Assembly: GCF_900005765.1 (NCBI RefSeq)
Contig: NC_041692.1
Location: 2,232,001 to 2,296,000, forward strand
DNA from: Plasmodium relictum
Taxonomy: Eukaryota > Apicomplexa > Aconoidasida > Haemosporida > Plasmodiidae
Reading direction: 5' to 3'
Length of the DNA: 64,000 nucleotides
Of this stretch, positions 12,408 to 23,558 are shown piece after piece; position 1 is the stretch's first letter, and the number at the start of each line of letters is the position of its first letter. The notes under the pieces were generated by a model that did no database searches, was not told where the DNA came from, and saw only the letters and a program-made list of their open reading frames with translations. The translations under genes were made by a program, and so were the position numbers.

Positions 12408-12659
12408 ATGATGTATATAAAAAATTTAAATGTTGATTTAGACCCATATAATTCTTTAATAGAGCGAAGACATTTTCCATATTTTATCGTTATGTTTGAA
12501 ATTTATTCATTTATAAGCATTTTTATTCTACTTGATCATCAGCATACGAAAAAGGAAAAACGTAGTACTAAACTAGGTATTTTTCTGTGTTTTATAACAT
12601 CAATTAATGTTGGATTGTCCATTTTTTTTTTATTATTATACTTTAACATAAGCTTGTAA
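12408..12659 (+). CDS. OST5/TMEM258-like oligosaccharyltransferase subunit
   Basis: Single exon, 83 residues, two predicted membrane helices (about 24-43 and 56-79). The order is: a short N-terminus ending RRHFPYFIVM, helix 1, a charged loop (DHQHTKKEKRSTKLG), helix 2 with FITSINVGLSIFFLLLY. This matches the layout and spaced residues of TMEM258/Ost5, where a Pro-bearing entry (VFPHL), a Thr/Lys/Tyr loop and a helix ending GVLFLLLW occur in the same places. Ost5/TMEM258 is a small accessory subunit of the ER complex that transfers the lipid-linked glycan to Asn. Identity rests on pattern and length only, since small membrane proteins can look alike. ATG-ATG at the start leaves one residue of doubt. 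Confidence 0.7.
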   Translation: MMYIKNLNVDLDPYNSLIERRHFPYFIVMFEIYSFISIFILLDHQHTKKEKRSTKLGIFLCFITSINVGLSIFFLLLYFNISL

Positions 12660-13603
12660 ATTCCACAAGACTCCAAAATTTGATAAAGATATAAATTTTA
12701 ATACAATATAATGGCAAATTTTTTGTTTTATTTGATATTATTTTTTTTGTAAAATTGAATATCCTACATACATAGTATTTTTAATTTAAAAATTTTTTTT
12801 TTTCTAAGCTCAAAATATGCTTAATGTAATTTTCCTTTTTTGCTTATTCAATTTATAGTAAACTAATGCATATATATAAACATTTATAAATATTAAATTA
12901 TATAAAATAATTTAAAGTTGCTAATAGAAGTATATATTAATTTTTTTTATCACGATTCATACTCCTGAAAAAGAATTACTGAATTCAGTAATAATTATAT
13001 TTGTAAAATTATTTATAATATTGCTATTAAGAAAAATAATATTAATAATAAAGGCAATTTTTCAAATAATAACTTTCATTTACATTATCGATATGCATAA
13101 TGAACAAAATATAACAAAAATATTTATCTAAGGTAACATTTGTAAAAATACCTCAAAATATTTAAAATGATAATTCTAACTTTTTTTTTTTTTAGTAGTA
13201 ACATTTGTGATTGTATTTAATATTTAGAGAAAATATTTAAGATTAATTATATTTATTTAAAGAAGTTTTAAATATTTAAAATAAACAAATAAAATTATAG
13301 TATATACTATGACTAAAATGTCATTTCTTTGAAATATAAATAAATAAAACTCATAAAACATTAATGAAAAATTATAAATATATATATTGAAAAAATCAAA
13401 TTAAAGAAAAAAAGTCAAAATTAAAAGAAACTTAAAAGAAATTAAAATAACAAAAAAATAATAGAAATAAAATATTAAAAATAAGGGGAAAAAATAAAAT
13501 CAAAAAAATAAAAACCATAAATTTTTTATTATTAAAAAGTAGTATTAACATGTATAAATAAATAAAAAATCAAAATATATAAGAAAAAAAATACATTATT
13601 TAC
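12660..13603. other. Convergent intergenic, OST5-like / 77-residue gene
   Basis: About 940 bp of A/T-rich 3' flanks. It contains a small palindrome (TTACTGAATTCAGTAA near 12976-12991). I see no gene. Confidence 0.55.
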
Positions 13604-13908
13604 TTAGAAACAACAAAAGAATTTATTTATATATCCTGGTTTTCGTCTATAATATATAGCCGTTCCATCCTAAAGAGATTAAAAAAAAAAATTTGTCAAA
13701 TATAAAATAAATTAATTTACAATTTATATTACATTTATACCTTTAAGTATTCAATATGGTATTTTTCCTTTTCCTCTCGTGTTGGTTTATCTAAATGCAT
13801 AGAGGTATCAAAAAAATTTTCAGTTCCATATTTTACATATGGTGATTTTAATAATTCGTTGATCCTATTTTGTGTTGATTGGTAATTATCACATTTATTA
13901 TCTTCCAT
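13604..13908 (-). CDS. Small spliced protein of unknown function (77 aa)
   Basis: Two exons on the minus strand: 13741-13908 (56 codons) and 13604-13669 (21 codons plus stop), joined in phase 0 across a GTATAA...TTTAG intron of 71 bp. The start is MEDNKCDNYQSTQNR. The middle reads LLKSPYVKYGTENFFDTSMH and PTREEKEKYHIEYL. The second exon gives DGTAIYYRRKPGYINKFFCCF. There is no signal peptide or membrane helix. Neither exon is long enough to stand out as an open frame alone. The non-repetitive composition (many Tyr, Pro, Gly) and the clean splice junction argue for a real gene. I do not recognise the family. The 3' part (YYRRKPGYI) looks like a conserved motif and may be the best search seed. 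Confidence 0.7.
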
Positions 13909-15653
13909 TTTCTAACTTTAATATATATATGAGCTATTTTAATTTTTAAAGAATAGACGAGTATAAAAAGGCTTGACTATGATACAAATATTTTAAGAAG
14001 AGCAAATAAAAACTTGAGTTAAGCAAAATTTATATACCAAAAATAAAATATTAAATAACATCAAAAAATATATAAAATACTCTTTTTAATTAAATTATTT
14101 ATTTATTATTTTATTTTTTTAATTTTATAATAACATCCAGAAAAAAAAAAGGTATTGTGAAACTAGCTTTTTGTTAAGTTGTATGGCTAAAAAAAAAAAA
14201 TAGCGTAAAAAAAATTATTCTTATATAAGGTTAAAACATGCAAAATTAGAAAAAAAAACTTAATCTCTTATACTTATATGAGATTATTTTCTGAATGTTC
14301 ATTTTGTTTCCTTTTTATAGATGCAAAAGTCATTAATATTTTTGTTTTATTTAAGATGGCTTTTAAGTTAATTTGCCATGTATTTATAAAAATATTTTAA
14401 TATTTAAATTTTCTCATTTAACTTTTTATAATTATCACCCCTTTGATGTATATATTTACTTTTTTTTTTCTTTTTTCTTCTTAGATGAATTTTTACATTT
14501 TTTTAATTTTTCAAAAATATTAATTTTACAAAAAAAATTCATTCTTAAAAGACATTTTTTATTATACTGTATGGAAAAGAGAATGTGTAACATTTAAATA
14601 TGATATATAAAAAAATGGGATATAAATAAATTTATTATTATAATACATCAGTCTATTATAAATTTAGATAATATTCTTAAATTTTTTTTTGTATTTTTTC
14701 ATATTTATTATTTTACTAAGATAATATTATCTAATCACATGTGTGCGAAAAACTTTAAGGAAAATAATCGAAAATTTTTTTTTAAGCTATATATTTTTTA
14801 CTTTTCTTTAAATATACATAATTTAATTATATCATTAATAATCTTTCAAAAAATAAAAGGGTTAATTAGTACTTTTCTGTAAGATTTTTTTTTTATATTG
14901 CTACTTTTACAAATTTCTCTTTTTCACCTTTTTTATCTAATGCTCTCTTTTTTCTCTAATATATATATTTATTTTTTATAACGATGAGTACTTTCTAAAT
15001 CCGCAACACAATATAAGATATACAAAAATAGTAAAAGAAAAATATTTAATAATATGATGTTATATTAATATTTTGTTAAAACTATAAGCGTTTCTTAAGT
15101 TATCAAGTAAAATTGTGCATATTTATTTTATAAAAAATTATATATTCCTATACAAGTCCGTTAACGTTAAATATTAAAAGTAAAAAAAAATATATAATGA
15201 TTTTTATTTTATTTTTATATTAAGAATATGATTCTTTTTCAATTTTTTAACATTTTTATAACAGAGATTATTAATATGCACTGTTAATTTTTCCTATGAA
15301 AATTACTCATAAATTTTCCATTTTTTTAATAGCTATATTTATTAAAAACATAACAATATATATAAAAAAATAATTTAAAAACTTAATAGAAAACAAAATA
15401 TAATTTTATGAATTCTTGTTTTATTCAGAGATTAATATAGATTAATTCTATAAATTTTCTTATTTTTTTCTATTTGTATTAAAAGTTGAATTTAAGTTAT
15501 AAATTTTTTATATATTTATGAAATTATAATTTAAAATAAAATTTTTTAAAAAAGAGGTTTTTCAATTAAAATGTCGTTTATAATTAAAAATTAGAAAAAT
15601 TAACATGAACAAATGCTAATTTTTTTTTATCGCTTTTGAAACAAATAAATACT
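13909..15653. other. Divergent promoter region, 77-residue gene / alveolin-like
   Basis: About 1.7 kb, strongly A/T-rich. Frames here (for example 14373-14597) have only biased Phe/Ile/Lys/Tyr composition. No gene is supported. Confidence 0.5.
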
Positions 15654-17651
15654 ATGACTCAAATAAAGCCCCTGATGCTAGATCCAATTAAACAAATAAA
15701 ATTCGTTGAAAAGCCAAGGTATTATTACGACACATCACATATTGATATTCCTTGTTTTAAATATATCGATAAAAGATGTGTTGATTTACACAAAAATTAT
15801 ATTTATAAAAATCGTTACTTGAAAAAAACAATTTTTGTTGAAAAAATTAAATACATACCAAAATTTGTAACAAAAGAAAAAATTATAGATGTTCCTCAGA
15901 TTGTATATAAAAATAAATATGTAGATAAGCCAATTTATATTATGAAAAATAAGATAATTTCTAAACCAGTAAATATGGTAGTAGAAAAAGTTATACCCAT
16001 TTTAAAGGAAAAAACAAAAAATAAAACAAAATGCTTAGACGAAATAGAAATAAATAAATTTTTGGAAAAAAAATATGTTAAAAGTACTATAAGTATTAAA
16101 AATTATGATAATAATGTTATTCGTGCATGTAGTATTTTAGAAACGCTCATAAAAAAAACTAACAACAAAAATTACAAAATTTTTTTTATATATTTAAAGA
16201 GTTATTTGAGATTCCGCAAAAATGTATTAGGTAATAATATCAATTATTATAACTTAAATAGTGCCTCGTTTTTGAAAAATAGAAATAATGAAAACATTCT
16301 AAACATAAAAGAGGAAATAGAAGAATATGAAAAACATGATATATTTTTTAATAAGGAAATAAATAAATTTATTTGTTGCATCCTAGAAGAGAATAAAAGT
16401 AATTTATATAATAGTTGTAAAGAAGAAGTGGAAAATGAAGAAACACCTCATATAAAAAACACGAAAGAGCCAAAAAAAAAAATAAATTTAAATAACTATG
16501 TAATAGATCATAATATATATATGGAAAATGAAAATAAGCCCTCATTGATTTCAAAAAATAATGAAACAGAAAATCTCGAGTCTCCTGTTGTTATTCCATA
16601 TGAATATTTCATAAAAGGAAAAAAAGAAGAAATTCATTTATTAGATGGAAAATTAAATGAAAATTGTAATGTTTTACACCCGATTTTTTCTGATTTAAAT
16701 AAATTAAAAAAAAAAGAAAATTGCAACGAAATTAAAATATCGGAATTACATATAAATTTAAAAGTAGAAAATAGGGAAAATTTTAAAAAATTTTATGAAA
16801 AAAGTTATGAAAAACCCTATTTTGAATTTTTAAGTAATGAAGAAAGTAATAATTTAAATTTGCGAAAAAAAAAAGAAAATAACGAAAATATATATAAATG
16901 TAAAAGAACAATGAGAAAATCTGCTATTATACAAAACTCTAATCGAAAAAAGAGGGAGCAAAACAACAATAATACATTAGAGAAGGATTATAAAAAAAAA
17001 AATATAAATGAAACATTATGTAAAAAAAATTCAAGTGACTCTGATCTAATTATAGGTAATTTTATAAAAAATGTTAGAAATGATAAATTACTGTATAGGC
17101 ATAAGAATGAAGTAGAAGAAAAGTTCAAAGAAGAAAGAAAAAATGAAAATGAAATTCTCTATATAAATTCATTATACAATAATAATTATTCTGAACAGTC
17201 TAATATAAAAAAAATTGAAAATGATAAAATGGTTGATGTGGAAAGTAAAAAATATATTAGAAACTGTTACAAATTAAATAAATTATTGGATTACAAAAAA
17301 AGTATTAAAGAAGATGAAACAATCTTTATATTATTATATAAAATTATAAATGAATTAAAAATTCATAATAATTACACAAAGAATAAAAAAATTGAAGAAA
17401 AAAAAATTATGTATATATATAAAGCACAAAACATTATATACAAATATAAAAAATTATTTGAAAATCATAGTAATAATATACAGAAATTGCATTATTATTT
17501 AAAAAAAAACGAAGTGATCCTATTGAAGGATATACTTGTTTATATTGTCGAGGTTATGAATAAAATAAAACGTGAATATAAAGGAATGGAAAAACAAATT
17601 GAAAAACAAATTCTCGAATTAGAAGAAACTATTTGTAATAGATCAACATAA
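15654..17651 (+). CDS. Alveolin-like (IMC1-type) coiled-coil protein
   Basis: Single exon, about 665 residues from ATG 15654 (MTQIKPLMLDPIKQ). The frame extends 18 bp upstream only through a TTG. Residues about 20-125 carry repeated Lys/Val/Pro/Ile periods such as VEKIKYIPKFVTKEKIIDVP, IVYKNKYVDKPIYI and SKPVNMVVEKVIP. This EK(I/V)xxVPxxV-like pattern is the alveolin signature of inner-membrane-complex intermediate-filament proteins, which form the network under the alveolar sacs of apicomplexans. The remaining 530 residues are Asn/Lys/Glu-rich low complexity with a possible C-terminal coiled coil. The alveolin part is short compared with classical IMC1 proteins, so it may be an alveolin-related rather than a canonical member. 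The location is inferred from the motif only. Confidence 0.68.
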   Translation: MTQIKPLMLDPIKQIKFVEKPRYYYDTSHIDIPCFKYIDKRCVDLHKNYIYKNRYLKKTIFVEKIKYIPKFVTKEKIIDVPQIVYKNKYVDKPIYIMKNKIISKPVNMVVEKVIPILKEKTKNKTKCLDEIEINKFLEKKYVKSTISIKNYDNNVIRACSILETLIKKTNNKNYKIFFIYLKSYLRFRKNVLGNNINYYNLNSASFLKNRNNENILNIKEEIEEYEKHDIFFNKEINKFICCILEENKSNLYNSCKEEVENEETPHIKNTKEPKKKINLNNYVIDHNIYMENENKPSLISKNNETENLESPVVIPYEYFIKGKKEEIHLLDGKLNENCNVLHPIFSDLNKLKKKENCNEIKISELHINLKVENRENFKKFYEKSYEKPYFEFLSNEESNNLNLRKKKENNENIYKCKRTMRKSAIIQNSNRKKREQNNNNTLEKDYKKKNINETLCKKNSSDSDLIIGNFIKNVRNDKLLYRHKNEVEEKFKEERKNENEILYINSLYNNNYSEQSNIKKIENDKMVDVESKKYIRNCYKLNKLLDYKKSIKEDETIFILLYKIINELKIHNNYTKNKKIEEKKIMYIYKAQNIIYKYKKLFENHSNNIQKLHYYLKKNEVILLKDILVYIVEVMNKIKREYKGMEKQIEKQILELEETICNRST

Positions 17652-18534
17652 TGATTAAATAGGCATTCTAAATTAATTTTTCCCACTAATTTAAGGTAAC
17701 TTTTGTAAAAAAAAAAAAATTAAAAAGAACTCAAAAAGTTGACAATTTTAGCCTTTATTGAGATTAGGTAGTATTAAATTTTCTTTTTTCTTTAGTGTAG
17801 AATTAATAATTTGCCTTACTTTTTAATATTGAGTACATCTACATATATTTTATTAATTCTTTTTAATATTAAAATTTTGTTTAGTATAAATATATAACTT
17901 TAAAATTCACTTATATATATATTGATGAATTGTTTTTAAATTTAAAGAAATATATAAATATATTTTCTTCCTAATTTTAACAAGAGAATATTTTTAAATT
18001 AATAATAAAATAAAAAACTTTTATTCGCCGATTTTTTTTCTACTAACTCTTTCTATAATAATTTATAAAAAATAAAAAGAATATGAGTATATGATACTTA
18101 AAAATAAATAGGTTACAAGACAATATGTTTGTTGCTTTTCATGAATTTGTATCGATGAATATTTAAAAAAAAATATAAAATAAGGTTGCATACATGTATA
18201 TATCTCTTATAATTTAAAAAAAATTTTAAATTATTATCTTATGAAAAAGGTTAAACAAAACAAAAAAAAATTTACATTAATTTAAATAACAGAATAATAA
18301 TGTTATAACATAATAAAAAGAGAAATAGAAAAAGAAAAAGAAAAGGGAAAAGAAAAAAATAAAATTTGAATTAAAAGAATATTAACTAATCAATTTTTTT
18401 TTAATAAAAAAATTAATATGAGGGAAATATAAAAAGATAGTTAAAAATTTCTTTTTGCTATTCAAAAGTATGTTTTATAAATTTCACTAAAAATCCAACA
18501 GGGATGCCACATTTTTTTTTTATACATTAACATT
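17652..18534. other. Convergent intergenic, alveolin-like / SNF7
   Basis: About 880 bp, A/T-rich. I see no gene or structured element. Confidence 0.55.
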
Positions 18535-19610
18535 TTAAGTCATTTCTCCAATTAATTCTTTTAGTTCTTCGTCATCAGACTAAAAACAACACAAACAATA
18601 AAATATTTATTTTCCCAAAAATACTATAATATATATATAACTGTTTTAATCATTTTACCTCTTCTTTAACTTTTGAGACTTGCTTCTCAGTATTTGTTAA
18701 ATTTACTTTTTCTTTATCTAAAAAAATTAATGAGTAAATATATATATATAAATAAAAAGAATATATTTAAAAAAAAAAAAGGAAAAAATTTGGGATTCTA
18801 CCTTTGGGTAATTCTGGTATTTTATTAACTTCAACACCTAAAATAAAAGAAAATATATTAACAAATTATTAAATATTTATGTATATATAATTTATATTAA
18901 TATAGACAATATTAAATGAATATTACTAAGTTTTTCTTCCATGCTTTGTTCCTTTAATAAATTAAGTTCTTTATCTATTTCATCCTAAAACAATAAAATT
19001 TTAAATACATTTTTAAAAGGAATTAGATATAATATTTTTGATATATTTTGAGAAATTAAAAAAAAAAAAAAAAATGTATTTTCATGTATATTATGGATTA
19101 ATGTTTTATGATACAGTAATAAAAAAAAAAATTATAAATAAATATAAATAAAAATTAAAAAATATTTTTCATAAAAAATTACATCATCAACATTATTTAT
19201 TAGATTAAAATTTAGGGCTTGATTAACTTCTTCTTGAATTTCCTTATTTTCTTGTATAGTGTCAATGATTTTTTCTACTTTTTGAGTATTACTATAATAA
19301 TAAAAAAAAAATTTAAATAATTTATAAATCTAATAAAAATAATAAATACATATTAATGATATCATAAAATCAACACAATTTTTAAAAAAGATAAATAACA
19401 TAAAATATTGTTATTATTATTATAAATCCTAGATATGAAAAATTATTAAGAATATAGACAATAATTTTTTTTCTAAGTTTATTATTCCTAATATATAATT
19501 ATATTATACTTTATTTTATTATTAATATATTTATCTATTTATATACATATTTTTCTTATCTCATAATTTAGTATTTTAATTTGAGCTATATTAAATATAA
19601 CTAATTATTA

Positions 19611-19667
<57 letters not shown>

Positions 19668-20262
19668 TAAATTAATATTAGTCATACATTTCATTATTAA
19701 GTTTTTTATGTGTATTGGCAGCATATGATAAGGCATTTACAGCAATTTTATGTAAATGCATATTTTCTAAATTTATCATATTGTCTTCCAATGTTAATCT
19801 ATTATTTAGAATATTCTCTAATTCTTGTTCATATAATTTTTTTCTTTTTAATAATATTTTTGCATTATTCATTTGATTTTGATCAACTTTCTGTTTCGCT
19901 TCAATTTCCATTTGCTAAAAAAAAAGGAAAAAATTAGTTTTTACATTAAATGCATATTTCAATTATTTGATTAAAATAACGGTGTGCAATTTATTGAAAT
20001 GTATAAAACTTGAAATTTTTTAACTTTTACCTTAATTTTTTTTTCAACTTGCACTTGCTTTTTTTCTAAAGCATCTATTGCTTCTCTGTTTTTTAAAACT
20101 GCCTTATATATTTCATCCTGTTAAAAGAAAAAAAACAAAAGAAATTATAATTAAAATTTATTGTATCAAAAATATAAGGAAAAGTTAAAGTAATTTTACA
20201 CTATTTTTTTTATCATTGATGCATTCAGAACTATTTTTCTTTTTAGAGAACCAAAATCTCAT
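18535..20262 (-). CDS. VPS32: SNF7/CHMP4 family ESCRT-III subunit (VPS32)
   Basis: Eight exons on the minus strand: 20200-20262, 20031-20117, 19688-19914, 19183-19291, 18927-18984, 18802-18837, 18659-18717 and 18535-18579. All have GT/AG sites and consistent phases, giving 227 residues, the usual length for this family. The start is MRFWFSKKKNSSEC. Helices 1-2 include EAIDALEKKQVQVEKKIKQM and the classic CHMP4 block LLKRKKLYEQELENILNN. Helices 3-4 follow (NALSYAANTHKKLNNEI). The acidic tail ends SDDEELKELIGEMT, resembling the amphipathic C-terminal helix by which CHMP4 proteins bind Bro1/ALIX. Snf7 polymers constrict membranes in vesicle budding and repair. The third intron holds an (AT)n tract. 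Only exon 3 is long enough to be seen as an open frame. Confidence 0.93.
19613..19662. repeat. (AT)n microsatellite in SNF7 intron 3
   Basis: About 50 bp of uninterrupted TA dinucleotides inside the intron between exons 3 and 4 of the SNF7 gene. Confidence 0.95.
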
Positions 20263-22205
20263 TTTACTATATTAATAAATATTTGTATCCACTATAAAAG
20301 TTCTCTCAATACAATAATGTTAAAAGAGCACTAGAAGCTCATATAAAAAAAGCAAAATATAATATAAAATTATAAAACGTCTATTAAAAAATTAATTATT
20401 TTTTTTTCAATTTTTACAAAAAACTATTATTTCTTCACATAATTGTTTTGGGAATAAAAGTATTTTATATTTTATTAATTTAGTAATTAAAAAGAACTAA
20501 TATTGTGCACGATTTTAATATAATCGTAAAAAATATTGTGAGCAATACTTTTTTTTGTCGATACATCATTTAAGAATAAATTTAAAAAAAAAAATTATTT
20601 ATATCAAAAACGTATACTCTTAAAGAAATATTTTTTTTTTCTTGCAATTAATTTAAGTTGCAAGGATATGAAAAAACAGTGTATTGTTAATTATTTTTTA
20701 ACTGAATAAGTGATATTAATCTGAATTTTTTTTTTTAATGTAGTGGTTTCATATTTTTAGTGTAACTTCAATTTATTTATTTATATATCACTTCGTTATT
20801 ATTCTTTTTAAATGTAAAATATCAAAATTTTATAGTTTAAATATATATACTATATTACATTATATTATATTATATTATCTTCTTTTAAATTCAAATTGAT
20901 TCTTAAAGTATTGAATTGCCAAGATATTGTCACTCAATGAAATTCAAGCATTAAAGAGATAAATGCAATTATATTCAAAAATTAAGGTATTGAAATTAGA
21001 AATAATGAAATTATAAAATACCGAAATGACAAAATATTGAAACAATGAATTATTTAATAATTGTATATTATTGTGTTGAATACTAAAACCTACGCAATTA
21101 CTGGAACCTTTTTATACTTTATTTCCAATTTGTGAACAAGAAACAAAAGTCAACAATTTCTTTCCGTGTTACGTAAATTTAAATAATGCCAAACTTTTAA
21201 AAGAAAAAAGAAGAATCTTTTACAAAAAAATAATTATTTTACTATTTGTAATTTTCCTTTGTCTTTTAGAATAAAATATGTTAATAACATAATATAAATA
21301 AGATATACTTAAAAAATTGGAAAAATTTTTTATATAATTAATAGTTCCTATGTATCCAATAGCATGAGTTTTATGAATCTATCATTTTGTTATTTAACAT
21401 ATTCTATTATGAATATAACTCTAAATTTTTTTTTACATTAAAAACAAATATTTGTTTTTTAATGAATAATAAATTAACTTTCTAACATTATAAAAAAACA
21501 ATTAATACTTTAGAATACAATTACATAGAAAAAATTATATTAAATTAATATAGATATATATATAAAACACTATTTTGTAATATTTTACTCATATATATAT
21601 ATATATATATATCAAAAAAGTTAAGCAAAAAAAAAAAAAATACATTATTGTATGTTAGTGAATTTATGTAATATTTAAATTGACATAAAATCATATCCTT
21701 TTAAAATATATTTCAAAGAGATTAAACTTAAACTTCCATTCACTAAAAAATATGTTATTTTAATTATATATAAATATATTTTTAAATAATTTTAAATTTT
21801 CCCAAAAATTTAGATAAATTATATATTTTCCCAATAAACTTTCATAAAAAAAATATGTATATTTCTTACAAAAATATGAAAAAAAAATTTCATTTGATAT
21901 ATTATGAAACATTCTTTGAAAAAAATAAATTATATTTTATTTGTTTGAATCACTTTTTAATTGTTGTAGATATATTAGGAAAAAGGAATATTTAAAATTT
22001 AAATAAAAACTTATTTTTAATATTTTTTGTTATGTTATTTTGTGTGCAAGATTTTTACATGTATGTGAAAAAAAAAATAGCTGTGCAATTTTTTGCATCG
22101 AGAATGCCTTTGTATTTAAAATAATAAAAATATATTTTTATAAACATGCTAATTAATTTTTTATTTAAATGATATATACATGTACACATATATATATACA
22201 TATAC

Positions 22206-22263
<58 letters not shown>

Positions 22264-22750
22264 AATATTAATATTTATATATTTTTTTCTTAATATTTTT
22301 TTATAAAAATTAACCGTTTTACATTTTTATAATTACAATTACACCATGCTAAGCATAATTACCAGCAGATTCGCATTTTTTTTTTATCGACCTTCGAGCA
22401 TGCAAAACTTTTTTACTCATAAAAAAAAAAAAAAAAAATTCGTAAATACATACAAAATTAAAAAATAGTAAATACATATAAAATTAAAAAAAAAAATTAT
22501 ATAAAATTTATATAATTTATATATAAAAAAAAAATTTTTTTATGATCATCCGTTAAAATTAAATTATTTTTTTTTTTTACAATTCTTCATAATTTTTACT
22601 TTTATATATATTTTTTTTTTTTTTAATAAATTAGAAGGAAACCTTTTATATACATATATATATATTTATAGTTTTATTTTTTTGCTTTTTCAATTTTTTA
22701 TTTTCAATTTTTAAACAAATTTTATTTATAATTCGTCTTATTAAATCTTG
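20263..22750. other. Divergent promoter region, SNF7 / eIF1 (2.5 kb)
   Basis: A long gene-free stretch between two 5' ends. From about 20,900 to 21,190 the sequence is less homopolymeric and contains recurring TATTGAAA/AATGAAATT words. At 22,040-22,110 there are several GTGCA/TGCAA words. An (AT)n tract fills 22,203-22,260. At 22,366-22,408 a GC-richer patch (GACCTTCGAGCATGCAAAAC) lies about 350 bp before the eIF1 start. I cannot assign a gene. Confidence 0.5.
22203..22260. repeat. (AT)n microsatellite
   Basis: Nearly perfect TA dinucleotide tract of about 58 bp upstream of eIF1. Confidence 0.95.
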
Positions 22751-23558
22751 ATGAACCTCGCTATACAGAATCTTGGTATTAATGACCCCTTTACAAATGA
22801 AAATATTGTCGATAAGGGGAATGGTAAATCCAACACGACGAATTTAATACGTAAGTTTGGATTTATGCTTTTAAATTTTTATATTTTAATATTAATTATA
22901 TAAACTATTTTATTAATTTTATTTTATTTTTTACAAACATCATTACAAAACAATTTTTTGCTTAATAAGTAATGAATGTTATATAAAAATTTGTAGTATA
23001 TATACATATTAGTATATATATATTTTTTATATAATTGTTTTGCTGATAAAAACTATTTGGTTTTTAAATTTTATTTTTAATTCTTAAAATATGGATACAA
23101 AGTTTCATGTTTATATTTAATATGAAGTAATTTAATTTCTTACAATATAGGATTATAAATTTATATATTAATTATATGTTGCTACAGATATTAGAAATCA
23201 ACAAAGAAATGGTAGAAAAAGTGTCACTACTGTACAAGGTTTAGGAAAAGCATATGATTTGAAAAAGATGGTCAGAGCCTTAAAAAAGGTATATATAAAG
23301 ATTTAAAAAAGATACAAAAAAAAAAAAAAAAAAAAATTAAATAAACTCTTAATTTTTTTTTTCTAATTATATAGTTAATTTATATGTATACTAATTTTTT
23401 AATTCAAATAGGAATTTAATTGTAATGGAACAATTATAGAAGATATAGAACACGGTTCAATAATTCAACTACAAGGAGATAAAAGAAACAACGTTAAAGA
23501 TTTTTTGATACGAGAAGGAATTTGCGCAGTTGAGCACATACGTATACATGGTGCTTAA
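22751..23558 (+). CDS. SUI1: Translation initiation factor eIF1 (SUI1)
   Basis: Three exons: 22751-22850, 23188-23288 and 23412-23558, with GT/AG junctions in phases 1 and 0, giving 115 residues, the normal eIF1 length. The protein starts MNLAIQNLGINDPF. It carries the SUI1 core: IRNQQRNGRKSVTTVQGLG, LKKMVRALKKEFNCNGTI, GSIIQLQGDKRNNVKDFL and the ending AVEHIRIHGA. eIF1 sits near the P-site of the 40S subunit and enforces AUG selection. No exon alone exceeds 50 codons, so the gene is easily missed. Introns are 337 and 123 bp; the second contains a long A run directly after the donor region. Confidence 0.97.
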
